From Pseudomonadota bacterium (GTDB lineage: Bacteria; Myxococcota_A; UBA9042; GCA-2863065): a stretch of 56,908 nt of DNA. Positions 1 through 8,980 of the stretch are shown one piece after another (within the stretch, counting starts at the first letter, position 1; each line of letters starts with the position of its first letter). The DNA is taken from contig CANMLD010000006.1 of NCBI GenBank assembly GCA_947498315.1, positions 1 to 56,908 of the forward strand. Direction: 5' to 3'. The position numbers were made by a program, and so were the translations under genes. The notes under the pieces were generated by a model, which was given only the letters and a program-made list of their open reading frames with translations, searched no databases and was not told where the DNA came from.

Positions 1-56
1 GCTGACCGCCGACCGCTGACCGCCGACCGCTGACCGCCGACCGCTGATCGCTGGCC
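1..56. repeat. 14-bp tandem repeat, cut by window edge
   Basis: Three exact copies of GCTGACCGCCGACC are followed by a diverged fourth copy (GCTGATCGCTGGCC). The array starts at base 1, so its full length is not visible. No gene is seen across it. It lies about 300 bp upstream of the large cysteine-rich lipoprotein gene. Confidence 0.85.
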
Positions 57-364
57 GCTCAGGACCAGCACTGAGCGCAGCGCCGGCATCGCCGGCAGCA
101 GCCCACGGAATCGAGTTGGTTACGAGCGTTCTTCGACCAACCGCAGCCCTATCGAAGGGACGCCGAGCCGGGTGAGTCGCGCATCTCCTCGAGGTGGCGG
201 AAAAAATACCTCAACGGAAGGCTCCACAGTCTCGAATGGCACGCCAGCAGTCACTCCCGTCGAGACGCCTCAGCAAGGGGTGGCAAGGCCGGGAGCGACT
301 GTGAAATCGAGACGAGGGTGACCGGGTGTCCGGTCCGGCGAAGGCAAAAACGTGGAGGTATGTA
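57..364. other. Intergenic region upstream of the giant lipoprotein gene
   Basis: No convincing gene is seen in these 308 bases. A reading frame on the minus strand crosses the region but continues antisense into the lipoprotein gene and has no recognisable product. The stretch must hold the promoter of the downstream gene, but I could not pick a clear -35/-10 pair. The last part carries the ribosome binding site GGAGG at 354-358. Confidence 0.5.
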
Positions 365-3300
365 ATGAATTTTAGTACTTGGAACCTGCGAGGGAGACTG
401 CTGCAGCCGGTCGTTCTCGCGCTTGGCACGGTCTGGATCGGGGCCTGTTCAGGGCCGTCAACGCCTGAGATGAATGAGGGGGCCACGCCGCTCCCTGGTA
501 CCGAGGCGGCCGCCCTCGAGCCAGGTGACAGCACGGGCGACCTGACGATCATCTCGCCCTGCAAAGAGGGGCAGGTCTCGGGCAAATGCATGTCCGAAGA
601 CCGACTGCTCGAAGCGGCGGTGAAGCAGTGCCATGCCTCGGGCTTAGTGCTGAAGAAGTGGGCCTTTGGCGCCCCGTGCGCTCGCGGCTTTGAAAGTATC
701 TCTTTTCTGTGTTGTCCAGGCGACCTGACGTGTTGTCGGGCCGATGGCGTCGCCACCATGACGCCGATCGGCCAGTGCAAGCGCCCCCTCCCTCCCACTG
801 CCTGCCAGCCTGACGAACCGATTTGCTGCAAGACCGAAAACGGTCCGCAGATCCTCCCCGGGAGCCAGTGCCCGCAAGACTCGGAGCTCGAGCCGAAGTT
901 CTGCGAGGGCCCGTGCGTCGCCGTCGCCTCCAACCAGGGCTGCCTATCGGCGGAAGACTGGAAGGGCGCCGTGATCCAGAAGTGCGAGGCGCAGGGCCTC
1001 GAGCTGACGAGCTACACGCTCGGGCCGGCCTGCGGCCCGAACAAGTTCACGTCGATCCAGGCGACCTGCTGCCCGGTCGCTGACGTCTGCTGCGAACTCT
1101 CGACCGGCCCGGCGCTCGTCCCGGCCAATCAATGTGACCGCCCGCTTCCCGCGGACCAGTGCAAGCCCTTCGACGTCTGCTGCAAGACGCCGAGCGGATA
1201 CCAGGTCACGCCGAACGCGTCGTGCCCGGCGGATTGGACCCTGCCGCTCGCGGAGTGCGAAGCGACCGTCTGTTGCAAGACCGACGCGGGCTTCGCTGAG
1301 CTCCCGGCTACGCAGTGTCCGTCGTCACAAGTCGCCCCCGGGGACTACTGCAAGCCCCAGGACGTCTGCTGCAAGACAACCACTGGTCTTCAGATCGTCT
1401 TGGAGGACCAGTGCCCGATCGCGGCCATCGTGGGCTTCGACATGTGCCTCGCGGAGGTCTGCTGCAAGACCGACGCTGGCCCCGTTACCGTTCCGGCCGT
1501 GAAGTGCCCGGCCTCGCAGCAGCTCCCGGCCGACCTCTGCAACGCCGACGTCTGCTGCAAGATCAACGGTGGCTACTTCACGCTCCCCGCCGGCCAGTGC
1601 CCGGACGGCCAGATTGCGGAAGAGGGCCTCTGCAAGCCGGTCGACGTCTGCTGCAAGTTCCCCGACGGCTACCACGTCGTCCCGCAAGACCAGTGCCTCT
1701 CGGCCGCGGTCGTACCTGCTGATTACTGCGCGGAGGCGGTCTGCTGCAAGACCGCGTCGGGCTACTTGACCGTGCCAGCCGGCCAGTGCCCGGTGGGCGC
1801 CATCGTACCTGGCCTGCTGTGCCAGGTGGTCGAGGTCTGTTGCAAGACCTCCGCCGGCTACCAGACCCTGCCGTCCACCCAGTGTCCGCTCGGTGCCGTG
1901 GTGTCGGCTGACCTCTGCAAGCCGGTCGAGGTCTGCTGCAAGACCGACCTCGGCTACCAGGTCCTTCCGTCGACCCAATGTTCGGCAACCGCAACGCTGC
2001 CGATCTCGTTCTGCGCTCAGGAGGTCTGCTGCGAGACCGCTACTGGCTATCAGGTCGTAGCAGCGTCTAAGTGCCTCGCCGCCCAGATCGTTGCGTACGA
2101 GCTCTGCAAGCCCCAGCCAGAGGTCTGCTGCAAGACCGCGGTCGGCTATCAGTTCGTGCCGGGCGACCAGTGCCCAACGAGCCAGCTCATCCCGGCTGAC
2201 CTTTGCAAGCAGGAGGTCTGTTGCAAGACGAGCGCAGGTTACCAGACGGTGCCAGCCTTCCAGTGCCCCGCGAGCCAGTGGGCCCCGAATGAGTACTGCA
2301 AGCCGGTCGTCGAGGTGTGTTGCAAGACCTCGTTCGGCTATCAGATCGTGCCGTCGACCCAGTGCCCGTCGTCGCAGGTGATCCCGGGCGACCTCTGCAA
2401 GCAGGAAGTCTGCTGCAAGACCGCCACAGGCTACCAGACCTTGCCGGCGTATCGGTGCCCGGCCAGCCAGTGGGTCGCGGGCTCGCTGTGCGTGCCGCAG
2501 GTCGAAGTCTGCTGCAAGACCGCGACGGGCTATCAGTTCACGTCGTCGGCGAAGTGCCCGACGTCGCAGGTGGTCCCGGTCGATCTCTGCAAGCAGGACG
2601 TCTGCTGCAAGACCGCCACGGGATACCAGACGCTGCCGGCCTTCCAGTGCCCCGCAACGCAGGTCGTGGCGCCGGAGCTGTGCAAGCCCGTAGACGTCTG
2701 CTGCAAGCTGAACGGCGGCTTCTTCGTCGTCCCGTCGACCCAGTGCCCGGCTACCCAGGTCGCCCCGGCGGACCTCTGCAAGCCGGTCGACACCTGCTGC
2801 AAGACGGACTTCGGCTACCAGATCCTCCCGTCGAACGTGTGCACGAGCCCGATCGACTGGAAGTTCTGCAAGCAGGAGGTGTGCTGCAAGACCGCCGCCG
2901 GCCCGCAGATCGTCCCGGCGTTCCAGTGCCCGGCCAGCCAGTGGCTCGCTGACGAGGTCTGCCAGCAGAAGGTTTGCTGCAAGACCTCGGCTGGCTTCGT
3001 CACGCTCCCGCAGTCGCAGTGCCCGGCCTCACAGATCGTCTCGTTCGAGCTGTGCAAGCCCCAGGACGTCTGCTGCAAGACCTACGTCGGATACCAGATC
3101 CTCCCGAGCACCCAGTGCCCGGCGAGCCAGCAGGTCGCTAGCGACATCTGCCGTCAGGAGGTCTGTTGCAAGACCGCCGCTGGCTACCAGATCGTCCCGG
3201 CGGCGTCGTGTCCGGCCAGCCAGACGGTCGGTATCGACATCTGCAAGCAAGAGGTCTGCTGCAAGACCGACGGCGGGTACTTCGTCCAGCCGGCCGCCCA

Positions 3301-6300
3301 GTGCCCGGCGGGTCAGATCGTGTCCTTTGAGATGTGCAAGCCGACGACCGTCTGCTGCAAGACCGACGCGGGCTACCAGCTCGCGCCGTCGAACCAGTGC
3401 CCGGCCATCGTGCCGAACGAGTACTGCTCAGCGAAGGTCTGCTGCAAGACCGCCACGGGCTACACGTTCGTGACGGCCGCGGAGTGCCCGGCGACGCAGC
3501 AGGTCTCGACCGACCTCTGCCTGAACCCGGTCGAGATCTGCTGCAAGACCCCAAGCGGCTTCCAGATCCTCCCCGCCTCGCTCTGCCCCGCGGGCGGCGC
3601 GTCGCCCTGGGAGATGTGCAAGCAGGAGGTCTGTTGCAAGACCGCGACCGGCTACCAAACGGTGGCCTCGTCTCAGTGCCCAGCCTCGCAGGTCGTCTCC
3701 TACGACCTCTGCAAAAAGGAGGTCTGCTGCCTCGTGACTGTCGGCGGGACGACCGGTTACGCCGTGGTCCCGGAGTCGCAGTGCCCTGCTGGCGCCATCG
3801 TCTCGGACGACATGTGCCGTCAGGAAGTCTGCTGCAAAATGCCGGGCGCCTACCACTTCACGACGGCGGCCGATTGCACCGCAGCGGGTGGGGCGGCTGC
3901 CCCGGATGGTGCCTGCTACTCCGAGTACTGCTGCAAGACCAGCGCGGGCTTCCAAGTCGTCCCGGCCTACGCCTGCCCCACCTGGGGCATCGTGACCCCC
4001 GAGCTGTGCGCGCCCGTCGAAGACGTGTGCTGCAAGACGCCGAGCGGCTATCAGGTGCTCCCGAGCACCCAGTGCCCGGCCTCGCAGGTCGCCCCGGACG
4101 AGCTCTGCAAGCCGCAGGGTGAGGTCTGCTGTCTCGTGAACGGCTCGCCGACCATCGTGAACGCGATTGACTGTGCCGGCTCGGCCATCCTCCCGGACGA
4201 CAAGTGCGACGAAGCCGTCTGCTGCAAGCTGGACTCGGGCTACCTCGTGGTCCCGGCGTCGGCCTGCCCGGCCGCGCAAGTCTCGTCGCTCGACCTCTGC
4301 TACGCGGAGGTCTGCTGCAAGACCGCCGCTGGCTACATCACGGTCCCGTCCTTCCAGTGCGACGCGACGATGGTGGTCTCGCCGAACCTTTGCGCCGCGC
4401 AGGAGAAGGTCTGCTGCAAGACTGGAACGGGCTATCAGGCCATCCCGGCGAACCAGTGCCCGACCTCGCAGGTCGTCTCGTGGGACCTGTGCAAGCCCGA
4501 CCCGGAAGTCTGCTGTGAGACTGCGGTGGGTCCGCAGTTCCTGCCGGCATCGCAGTGCCCGGCTGGCGGCATCCTCCCCGCAGACCGCTGCATCAAGGAA
4601 GTCTGCTGCAAGATGCCCGACGGCAACGTCGCGGTCGTCCCCTTGAACGAGTGCCCGAACCAAGCCTACGCCCCGTGGGAGATCTGTGAAGGCTTCGAAG
4701 TCTGCTGCAAGCTCCCGACCGGTGGTTACGGCATCGCGTCCATCGTGGAGTGCCCGGCTGCATCGGTCGTCTCGATGGACCTCTGCCAGGACCCCGAAGT
4801 CTGCTGCAAGGTAAACGGTGGCTACTTCCCGACGCTCGCCTCTCAGTGTCCGGCGGGCGCGATCGTCGGCTGGGATTTCTGCTTGCAGCAGGCCGAGGTC
4901 TGCTGCAAGACGGCCACCGGTGCTTATGTCACCACGCCGTCAACGCAGTGCCCGGTCTCACAGGTCGTCCCGATGGCGTTCTGCGAGACACCGTCGAAGG
5001 TCTGCTGTGTGGACCCGATGACTGGCCTCTACAGCTTCGTCGCGGCCTCGATGTGCCCGGCCACCCAAGTGATGCCCGACGAGAAGTGCAAGCCGGTGGT
5101 CACCACCGTCTGTTGCAAGACGGCCACCGGTGCCTACGTGACCGCGTTGTCCACGGATTGCCCGTCCGCGCAGGTCGTCCCGATGGCGTACTGCGGGACA
5201 GCGTCGGAGGTTTGCTGCCGTGAAGGTGACACCTTCACCGTGGTGCCAGATGGCCAGTGCCCGACGCAGGTCGTGCCGATGCCGTACTGCACCATCTGCG
5301 ACGCCGGCTTCATTGGCTGGTGCCCGGAGAAGGACCCGAAGCAGTACTTCCTCGATTGCAGCTCCTGGACGCCCTGTGGTCCCGGTGCCATCTACGCGGA
5401 CGCCAACTGCGACGGTCTCCTCGAGGACGTTTGCCAGGCGTGCCCCTCTGGCACCCATGCGACCGACCTGAATGGCGATGGCTGCTTCGAATCGTGTAGC
5501 TGCTGCGATCCGATCAAGTGCCCGACCGGGACCACCCCGGCCGACACCAACAACGATGGCTGCCCTGACATGTGCCGCAAGGATTGCGAAGGCATCGTCT
5601 GCGTACCGCCGCTCGTCCCCGTCGACTTCAACGGCGACGGCTGCGTCGACGCCTGCAAGCCGCCCTGCGAGCCGATCGAGTGCCCGCCGGGTCAGGTGGC
5701 CTTCGACTCGGACAACGACGGCTGCGATGACGCGTGTCGCGACGGTGGCTGCCAAGGCCTGAATGGCTGGTGCAAGGACCAGCCCCCGGGCCCGTACTAC
5801 GAGCAGTGCATGGGCTTCGGTGGCGAATGTGGCCCGAACGCCATCTTTGCCGACAAAGACTGCGATGGTCAGCTCGACGTCTGCCAGCTCTGCCCGCCTG
5901 GTTCGCACCCTGCTGACCTCAACGGCGATGGTTGCTTCGAAGCCTGCACCTGCTGCGAGCCGATCGTCTGCCCCGACGGTCAGAAGCCGGTGGACGTCGA
6001 TGGCGACGGCTGCGCAGACACCTGCGTCGACGGCTGTGATTCGTACATCTCGGGCTGGTGCAAGACTCAGGACCCGGCGAGTTACCTCACCCAGTGCATC
6101 GCTGCGGGCGGTGGCTGTGGACCGATCGGGATCCTCGCGGACTCGGACTGCGACGGCTCGCTCGACGTCTGCCGGATCTGCCCCCCGGGCACGCACTCGG
6201 TCGACGCCGACAACGACGGATGCGAAGAGGCTTGCGACTGCTGCCCCGTGCTCGCGTGCCCGGCTGGCACGGAGCCCGTCGACAGCGACAAGGACGGCTG

Positions 6301-7354
6301 CCCGGACCGCTGCGAAGCGCCGTGTAACCCCTTCTTCGGCTGGTGCAAGGACAAGCCGGCAGCGGCTTACCTGACCCAGTGCCTCGCGTACGGTGGTACT
6401 TGCGGCAATAACGCCATCTTTGCCGACGAGAACTGCGACGGCACGCTCGACACCTGCCACCTCTGCCCGGCCGGGACCACCCCGGCGGACACGAATGGCG
6501 ATGGTTGCTTCGAAGCCTGTGTCTGCTGCAAGCCCATCGCCTGCAAGCCGAACGAAAAGGCTACGGACACCAACGGCGACGGTTGCCCCGACACATGCGT
6601 CTCCTTCGCCTGCGACAAAGCGATCTTCGGCTACTGCAAGGACCAGAGCTACTCCGCCTTCGTGACGCAGTGCCTGGCACAGAACGGCGGATGCGGCAAT
6701 GGCGCCATCCTCGTTGACTCGAACTGCGATGGGGAGATCGACATCTGCAAGACCTGCCCAGTCGGGACCATCCCATCGGACCTCGACGGCGACGGCTGCC
6801 AAGAGTCGTGCGATTGCTGCCCCGCTGCGCCGGTCTGCCCGGCCGGCCAGAAGCCCGTCGACAGCGATAGCGATGGCTGCCTCGATGTGTGCCGCCCGGA
6901 CACAGTGTCCTGCTATCAAGAGAAGTGGGGCTTCTGCGGCGGTATCGCCTCGGCGTCCTACCTAGCGCAGTGCCTCGCTGCGGGCGGAACCTGCGGCCCG
7001 ACGGGCGTGCTCGGTGACGGCGACTGCGATGGGACGCTGGACATCTGCAAGATGTGCCCGCCGAACTCGCACTCGGCGGACCTCGATGGCGACGGCTGCT
7101 GGGAGTCTTGTGTCTGCTGCGAGCCTATCTCGTGCCCGGCCGGTATGAAGCCTGCGGACGCGAACAAAGATGGCTGCGCGGACTCGTGCGTCCCTGCCTG
7201 TCAGAACCTAGAGTGCCCAGCGGGTACAGCCCCGAAAGACGAGAACGGCGATGGATGCGCCGATGCCTGCAAGCAGCTCTTCCCCAGTGGTTCTCAGTGC
7301 GGAATCGATTCGCACTGCGCCAGCGGAAAGTGCCTGAACTTGAAGTGCCTGTAG
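365..7354 (+). CDS. Giant cysteine-rich repeat lipoprotein (about 46 CC-motif repeats)
   Basis: Predicted secreted lipoprotein of 2,329 residues; function not recognised. I chose the ATG at 365 because GGAGG lies 6 nt upstream and a lipoprotein signal follows, with lipobox IGAC and Cys28. An in-frame GTG at 326 would spoil the signal peptide. Residues about 66-117 and 187-237 are two copies of a small Cys domain. Then come about 46 repeats of 29-36 residues with the pattern V-C-C-K-T-x-x-G-Y-Q, P-x-x-Q-C-P and L-C-K, four cysteines each. The C-terminal third has six modules of about 110 residues, each opening with a G-[WYF]-C motif and carrying D-x-N-x-D-G-C-x-x-x-C stretches, which resemble calcium-binding thrombospondin type 3 loops. 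The last residues form a short Cys knot-like tail. A structural or adhesive surface role is inference. The many vicinal cysteines suggest heavy disulfide bonding or metal binding. Confidence 0.9.
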   Translation: MNFSTWNLRGRLLQPVVLALGTVWIGACSGPSTPEMNEGATPLPGTEAAALEPGDSTGDLTIISPCKEGQVSGKCMSEDRLLEAAVKQCHASGLVLKKWAFGAPCARGFESISFLCCPGDLTCCRADGVATMTPIGQCKRPLPPTACQPDEPICCKTENGPQILPGSQCPQDSELEPKFCEGPCVAVASNQGCLSAEDWKGAVIQKCEAQGLELTSYTLGPACGPNKFTSIQATCCPVADVCCELSTGPALVPANQCDRPLPADQCKPFDVCCKTPSGYQVTPNASCPADWTLPLAECEATVCCKTDAGFAELPATQCPSSQVAPGDYCKPQDVCCKTTTGLQIVLEDQCPIAAIVGFDMCLAEVCCKTDAGPVTVPAVKCPASQQLPADLCNADVCCKINGGYFTLPAGQCPDGQIAEEGLCKPVDVCCKFPDGYHVVPQDQCLSAAVVPADYCAEAVCCKTASGYLTVPAGQCPVGAIVPGLLCQVVEVCCKTSAGYQTLPSTQCPLGAVVSADLCKPVEVCCKTDLGYQVLPSTQCSATATLPISFCAQEVCCETATGYQVVAASKCLAAQIVAYELCKPQPEVCCKTAVGYQFVPGDQCPTSQLIPADLCKQEVCCKTSAGYQTVPAFQCPASQWAPNEYCKPVVEVCCKTSFGYQIVPSTQCPSSQVIPGDLCKQEVCCKTATGYQTLPAYRCPASQWVAGSLCVPQVEVCCKTATGYQFTSSAKCPTSQVVPVDLCKQDVCCKTATGYQTLPAFQCPATQVVAPELCKPVDVCCKLNGGFFVVPSTQCPATQVAPADLCKPVDTCCKTDFGYQILPSNVCTSPIDWKFCKQEVCCKTAAGPQIVPAFQCPASQWLADEVCQQKVCCKTSAGFVTLPQSQCPASQIVSFELCKPQDVCCKTYVGYQILPSTQCPASQQVASDICRQEVCCKTAAGYQIVPAASCPASQTVGIDICKQEVCCKTDGGYFVQPAAQCPAGQIVSFEMCKPTTVCCKTDAGYQLAPSNQCPAIVPNEYCSAKVCCKTATGYTFVTAAECPATQQVSTDLCLNPVEICCKTPSGFQILPASLCPAGGASPWEMCKQEVCCKTATGYQTVASSQCPASQVVSYDLCKKEVCCLVTVGGTTGYAVVPESQCPAGAIVSDDMCRQEVCCKMPGAYHFTTAADCTAAGGAAAPDGACYSEYCCKTSAGFQVVPAYACPTWGIVTPELCAPVEDVCCKTPSGYQVLPSTQCPASQVAPDELCKPQGEVCCLVNGSPTIVNAIDCAGSAILPDDKCDEAVCCKLDSGYLVVPASACPAAQVSSLDLCYAEVCCKTAAGYITVPSFQCDATMVVSPNLCAAQEKVCCKTGTGYQAIPANQCPTSQVVSWDLCKPDPEVCCETAVGPQFLPASQCPAGGILPADRCIKEVCCKMPDGNVAVVPLNECPNQAYAPWEICEGFEVCCKLPTGGYGIASIVECPAASVVSMDLCQDPEVCCKVNGGYFPTLASQCPAGAIVGWDFCLQQAEVCCKTATGAYVTTPSTQCPVSQVVPMAFCETPSKVCCVDPMTGLYSFVAASMCPATQVMPDEKCKPVVTTVCCKTATGAYVTALSTDCPSAQVVPMAYCGTASEVCCREGDTFTVVPDGQCPTQVVPMPYCTICDAGFIGWCPEKDPKQYFLDCSSWTPCGPGAIYADANCDGLLEDVCQACPSGTHATDLNGDGCFESCSCCDPIKCPTGTTPADTNNDGCPDMCRKDCEGIVCVPPLVPVDFNGDGCVDACKPPCEPIECPPGQVAFDSDNDGCDDACRDGGCQGLNGWCKDQPPGPYYEQCMGFGGECGPNAIFADKDCDGQLDVCQLCPPGSHPADLNGDGCFEACTCCEPIVCPDGQKPVDVDGDGCADTCVDGCDSYISGWCKTQDPASYLTQCIAAGGGCGPIGILADSDCDGSLDVCRICPPGTHSVDADNDGCEEACDCCPVLACPAGTEPVDSDKDGCPDRCEAPCNPFFGWCKDKPAAAYLTQCLAYGGTCGNNAIFADENCDGTLDTCHLCPAGTTPADTNGDGCFEACVCCKPIACKPNEKATDTNGDGCPDTCVSFACDKAIFGYCKDQSYSAFVTQCLAQNGGCGNGAILVDSNCDGEIDICKTCPVGTIPSDLDGDGCQESCDCCPAAPVCPAGQKPVDSDSDGCLDVCRPDTVSCYQEKWGFCGGIASASYLAQCLAAGGTCGPTGVLGDGDCDGTLDICKMCPPNSHSADLDGDGCWESCVCCEPISCPAGMKPADANKDGCADSCVPACQNLECPAGTAPKDENGDGCADACKQLFPSGSQCGIDSHCASGKCLNLKCL
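1175..5290 (+). repeat. Array of about 93-bp coding repeats in the giant lipoprotein
   Basis: About 43 well-kept units follow one another, each starting near GTCTGCTGCAAGAC (Val-Cys-Cys-Lys-Thr). Unit length varies from 87 to 108 bp, always in frame. The CC-K-T start and the Q-C-P and L-C-K positions are kept, while the residues between vary. Three degenerate units lie upstream, between about 755 and 1175. Units drift gradually and no two neighbours are identical, so the array is old rather than freshly amplified. Confidence 0.92.
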
Positions 7355-7364
7355 CTTGATGAGT

Positions 7365-7410
7365 GGTCAGGAGCCGGCGCCGCATCCTCGGGATGCCGCC
7401 CCTCCTGACC
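7365..7410 (+). terminator. Long hairpin after the giant lipoprotein gene
   Basis: GGTCAGGAG (7365-7373) pairs perfectly with CTCCTGACC (7402-7410). Inside, a near-complementary GC-rich pair (GCCGCATCC with GGATGCCGC) extends the stem almost to a 3-nt loop. It starts 10 bp after the stop codon. There is no T-run, so it is either a T-less intrinsic terminator or an mRNA 3' end stabiliser. Confidence 0.6.
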
Positions 7411-7525
7411 GCTCTCGCTCTCTCCGCTCGTGCTCCCACCCACATCGACTCGGCCCGATGCGCCATTGACGCCCGCGCGAAGCACGTTCCTTGACCGGAC
7501 CCGGGGCGTCGGCTAAGGCCGCGGA

Positions 7526-8737
7526 GTGTCCGAAGTACTTGGCCCACTCATCGACTCCTTGCCTCCGCCGTCGCAGTCGCCGGCGCGGGCGCGGGTTTGT
7601 GTCTTCAACCGCGCGGAAGACGAGGGGATCACGTGGGTTCGGGGTGTAGAGGGTCTCTTCCAACTCCCTGAACTGACTACCAATGCATCGGACCTCATCG
7701 AGATTGCGCACCACGAGACGCCGTTGGGCCTGTCGCGCCGGGTCTCAACCCGGATCGTGCTGCCCCCGGACGGCTGGTCTGCACCCGATGGAAGTGAACG
7801 CCTCAGCCGTTCTGAGATGTTGGCGGCATTTCGTCGCTTCGAAGCACACCTCGAGCCGGCAGCGCTACACGCGATAGAGCCGGATCGGGTTGGCGGCGTG
7901 GAGGTCGTCTCGGCGGTTCGTCTCTTCCCACTCCGTACGCCGACGCTGCCGCCCGCGACCCACACGAACTGCGTCTTCGTGGGGTACCGGTCCTGGATCT
8001 TGGTCGATCCCGGATCACCATGGCCGGATGAACAGCAACGGCTGCTTCAGGCGGTGGAGCGTTACGCGGGTAGACATGGGCGCCCTGCCGCCATCGTCCT
8101 CACGCACCACCATGCCGATCACATCGGAGGCGTCACGGCGCTGTCGGAGCGACTCCGCCTGCCGGTGTGGGCCCATCCCGAGACGGCAGCGCGCGTGCGG
8201 TTCCCGGTGACGCGCCTCATCGCTCCATCCGCCGGAGCCCTTGATGAGCTCGAAGGCGGACCGGCAGGCTGGTTCGTCGGGCACACGCCTGGCCACGCAG
8301 CGGGTCACTTGGTTCTGGTACGTCCGGCAGATGGGGCGGTCGTTGCGGGCGACATGGTCGCCTCCGTTGGGACCATCTTGGTCGATCCAGACGATGGCGA
8401 TCTGACCGCCTATCTAGCCAGCCTCGGACAGATGATCGACTGGCTCAGCGCACGGGACAAGGGGGCGACGTCGCCGGTTCATCCCGCTCATGGCGATGTG
8501 CTGCTCGACGGGCGGGAGCGGCTGCAGGGTACGCTCCGTCATCGGCGCTATCGAGAGCACCGCGTCCACGACGCGCTCTCGCGGTGGGACGCGCTCCTCG
8601 AGATCACGCGCGACGCGTACGCAGACTCCCCCGGGGCTCACCCAGAGCTCGCGCGACGGGCGACGTTATCTCACCTCATCGACCTCGAGCGACGGGGCAT
8701 CGCCCAACGCGAGTCGGGTCGATGGCTGAGGGCGTAG
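7526..8737 (+). CDS. MBL-fold metallo-hydrolase, LACTB2/glyoxalase II-like
   Basis: A 403-residue metallo-beta-lactamase-fold hydrolase. The metal-binding motif T-H-H-H-A-D-H lies at residues 193-199, followed by P-G-H at 255-257, G-D at 275-276 and H-P-A-H-G-D at 319-324, so the dinuclear metal site looks complete. The C-terminal 60 residues look like the winged-helix extension of LACTB2-type proteins. The first 140 residues form a separate N-terminal region that I do not recognise. The GTG start at 7526 follows an AAGG-like sequence and is weakly supported. LACTB2 relatives act as endoribonucleases or thioester hydrolases; the substrate here cannot be inferred. Confidence 0.82.
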   Translation: MSEVLGPLIDSLPPPSQSPARARVCVFNRAEDEGITWVRGVEGLFQLPELTTNASDLIEIAHHETPLGLSRRVSTRIVLPPDGWSAPDGSERLSRSEMLAAFRRFEAHLEPAALHAIEPDRVGGVEVVSAVRLFPLRTPTLPPATHTNCVFVGYRSWILVDPGSPWPDEQQRLLQAVERYAGRHGRPAAIVLTHHHADHIGGVTALSERLRLPVWAHPETAARVRFPVTRLIAPSAGALDELEGGPAGWFVGHTPGHAAGHLVLVRPADGAVVAGDMVASVGTILVDPDDGDLTAYLASLGQMIDWLSARDKGATSPVHPAHGDVLLDGRERLQGTLRHRRYREHRVHDALSRWDALLEITRDAYADSPGAHPELARRATLSHLIDLERRGIAQRESGRWLRA

Positions 8738-8776
8738 GACCGTCCGCGGTCCGATCAGCACCGAGCTCACCGCCCT

Positions 8777-8820
8777 CGGCGGGCGCTACGCGAAGCCCGC
8801 CTCCGAGCGGTTCCGCTCGA
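8777..8820. terminator. GC-rich hairpins between convergent genes
   Basis: CTCGGCGGGC at 8777-8786 pairs imperfectly with GCCCGCCTCCGAG about 10 nt further on. It is followed at 8805-8820 by the perfect palindromic hairpin CGAGCGG-TT-CCGCTCG. No T-run is present. Their place after the MBL gene, before a convergent gene, suggests termination. Confidence 0.4.
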
Positions 8821-8892
8821 CGCTTGACCGGCCCTGCGTTCGCCGGCAGGAGGGGCGAGGATTGGTGCTTGGAGTTCCCCGAATGACCGAGA

Positions 8893-8980
8893 CCACGCAA
8901 TGCGCTTGCGGGTGGGGGCGACCGAGGCGCGACCGAGGTGCACGGCGATCGCTCAATCTCCATGTTGTCCGACCTACTCA
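8893..8980 (-). repeat. Palindromic intergenic element, truncated copy D
   Basis: This stretch matches the right half of the long element at 31013-31251. Shared blocks are GCGCTTGCGGGTGGGGG, GATCGCTCAATCTCCAT and the terminal TTGTCCGACC-x-ACTCA. The left half is missing. The outer end of the element, read on the minus strand, starts TGAGTAGGTCGGACA. Its first three bases, TGA, are exactly the stop codon of the adjoining SMUG1-type gene. Confidence 0.75.

Noticed and set aside
326-364. Earlier GTG start for the giant lipoprotein
   Set aside because: It would put 13 polar and basic residues before the signal peptide, and the GGAGG site fits the ATG at 365.
1175-5290. Regular repeats that might be taken for a CRISPR array
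   Set aside because: The periodicity is coding: units of varying length stay in frame, the conserved part encodes Cys-Cys-Lys-Thr, and the parts between are related to each other rather than unique spacers.
4958-6919. 653-codon open frame on the minus strand across the giant lipoprotein
   Set aside because: It is antisense to a gene with strong repeat structure, has Arg/Ala/Val/Asp-biased composition without known motifs, and mirrors the GC-rich codon pattern of the plus-strand gene.
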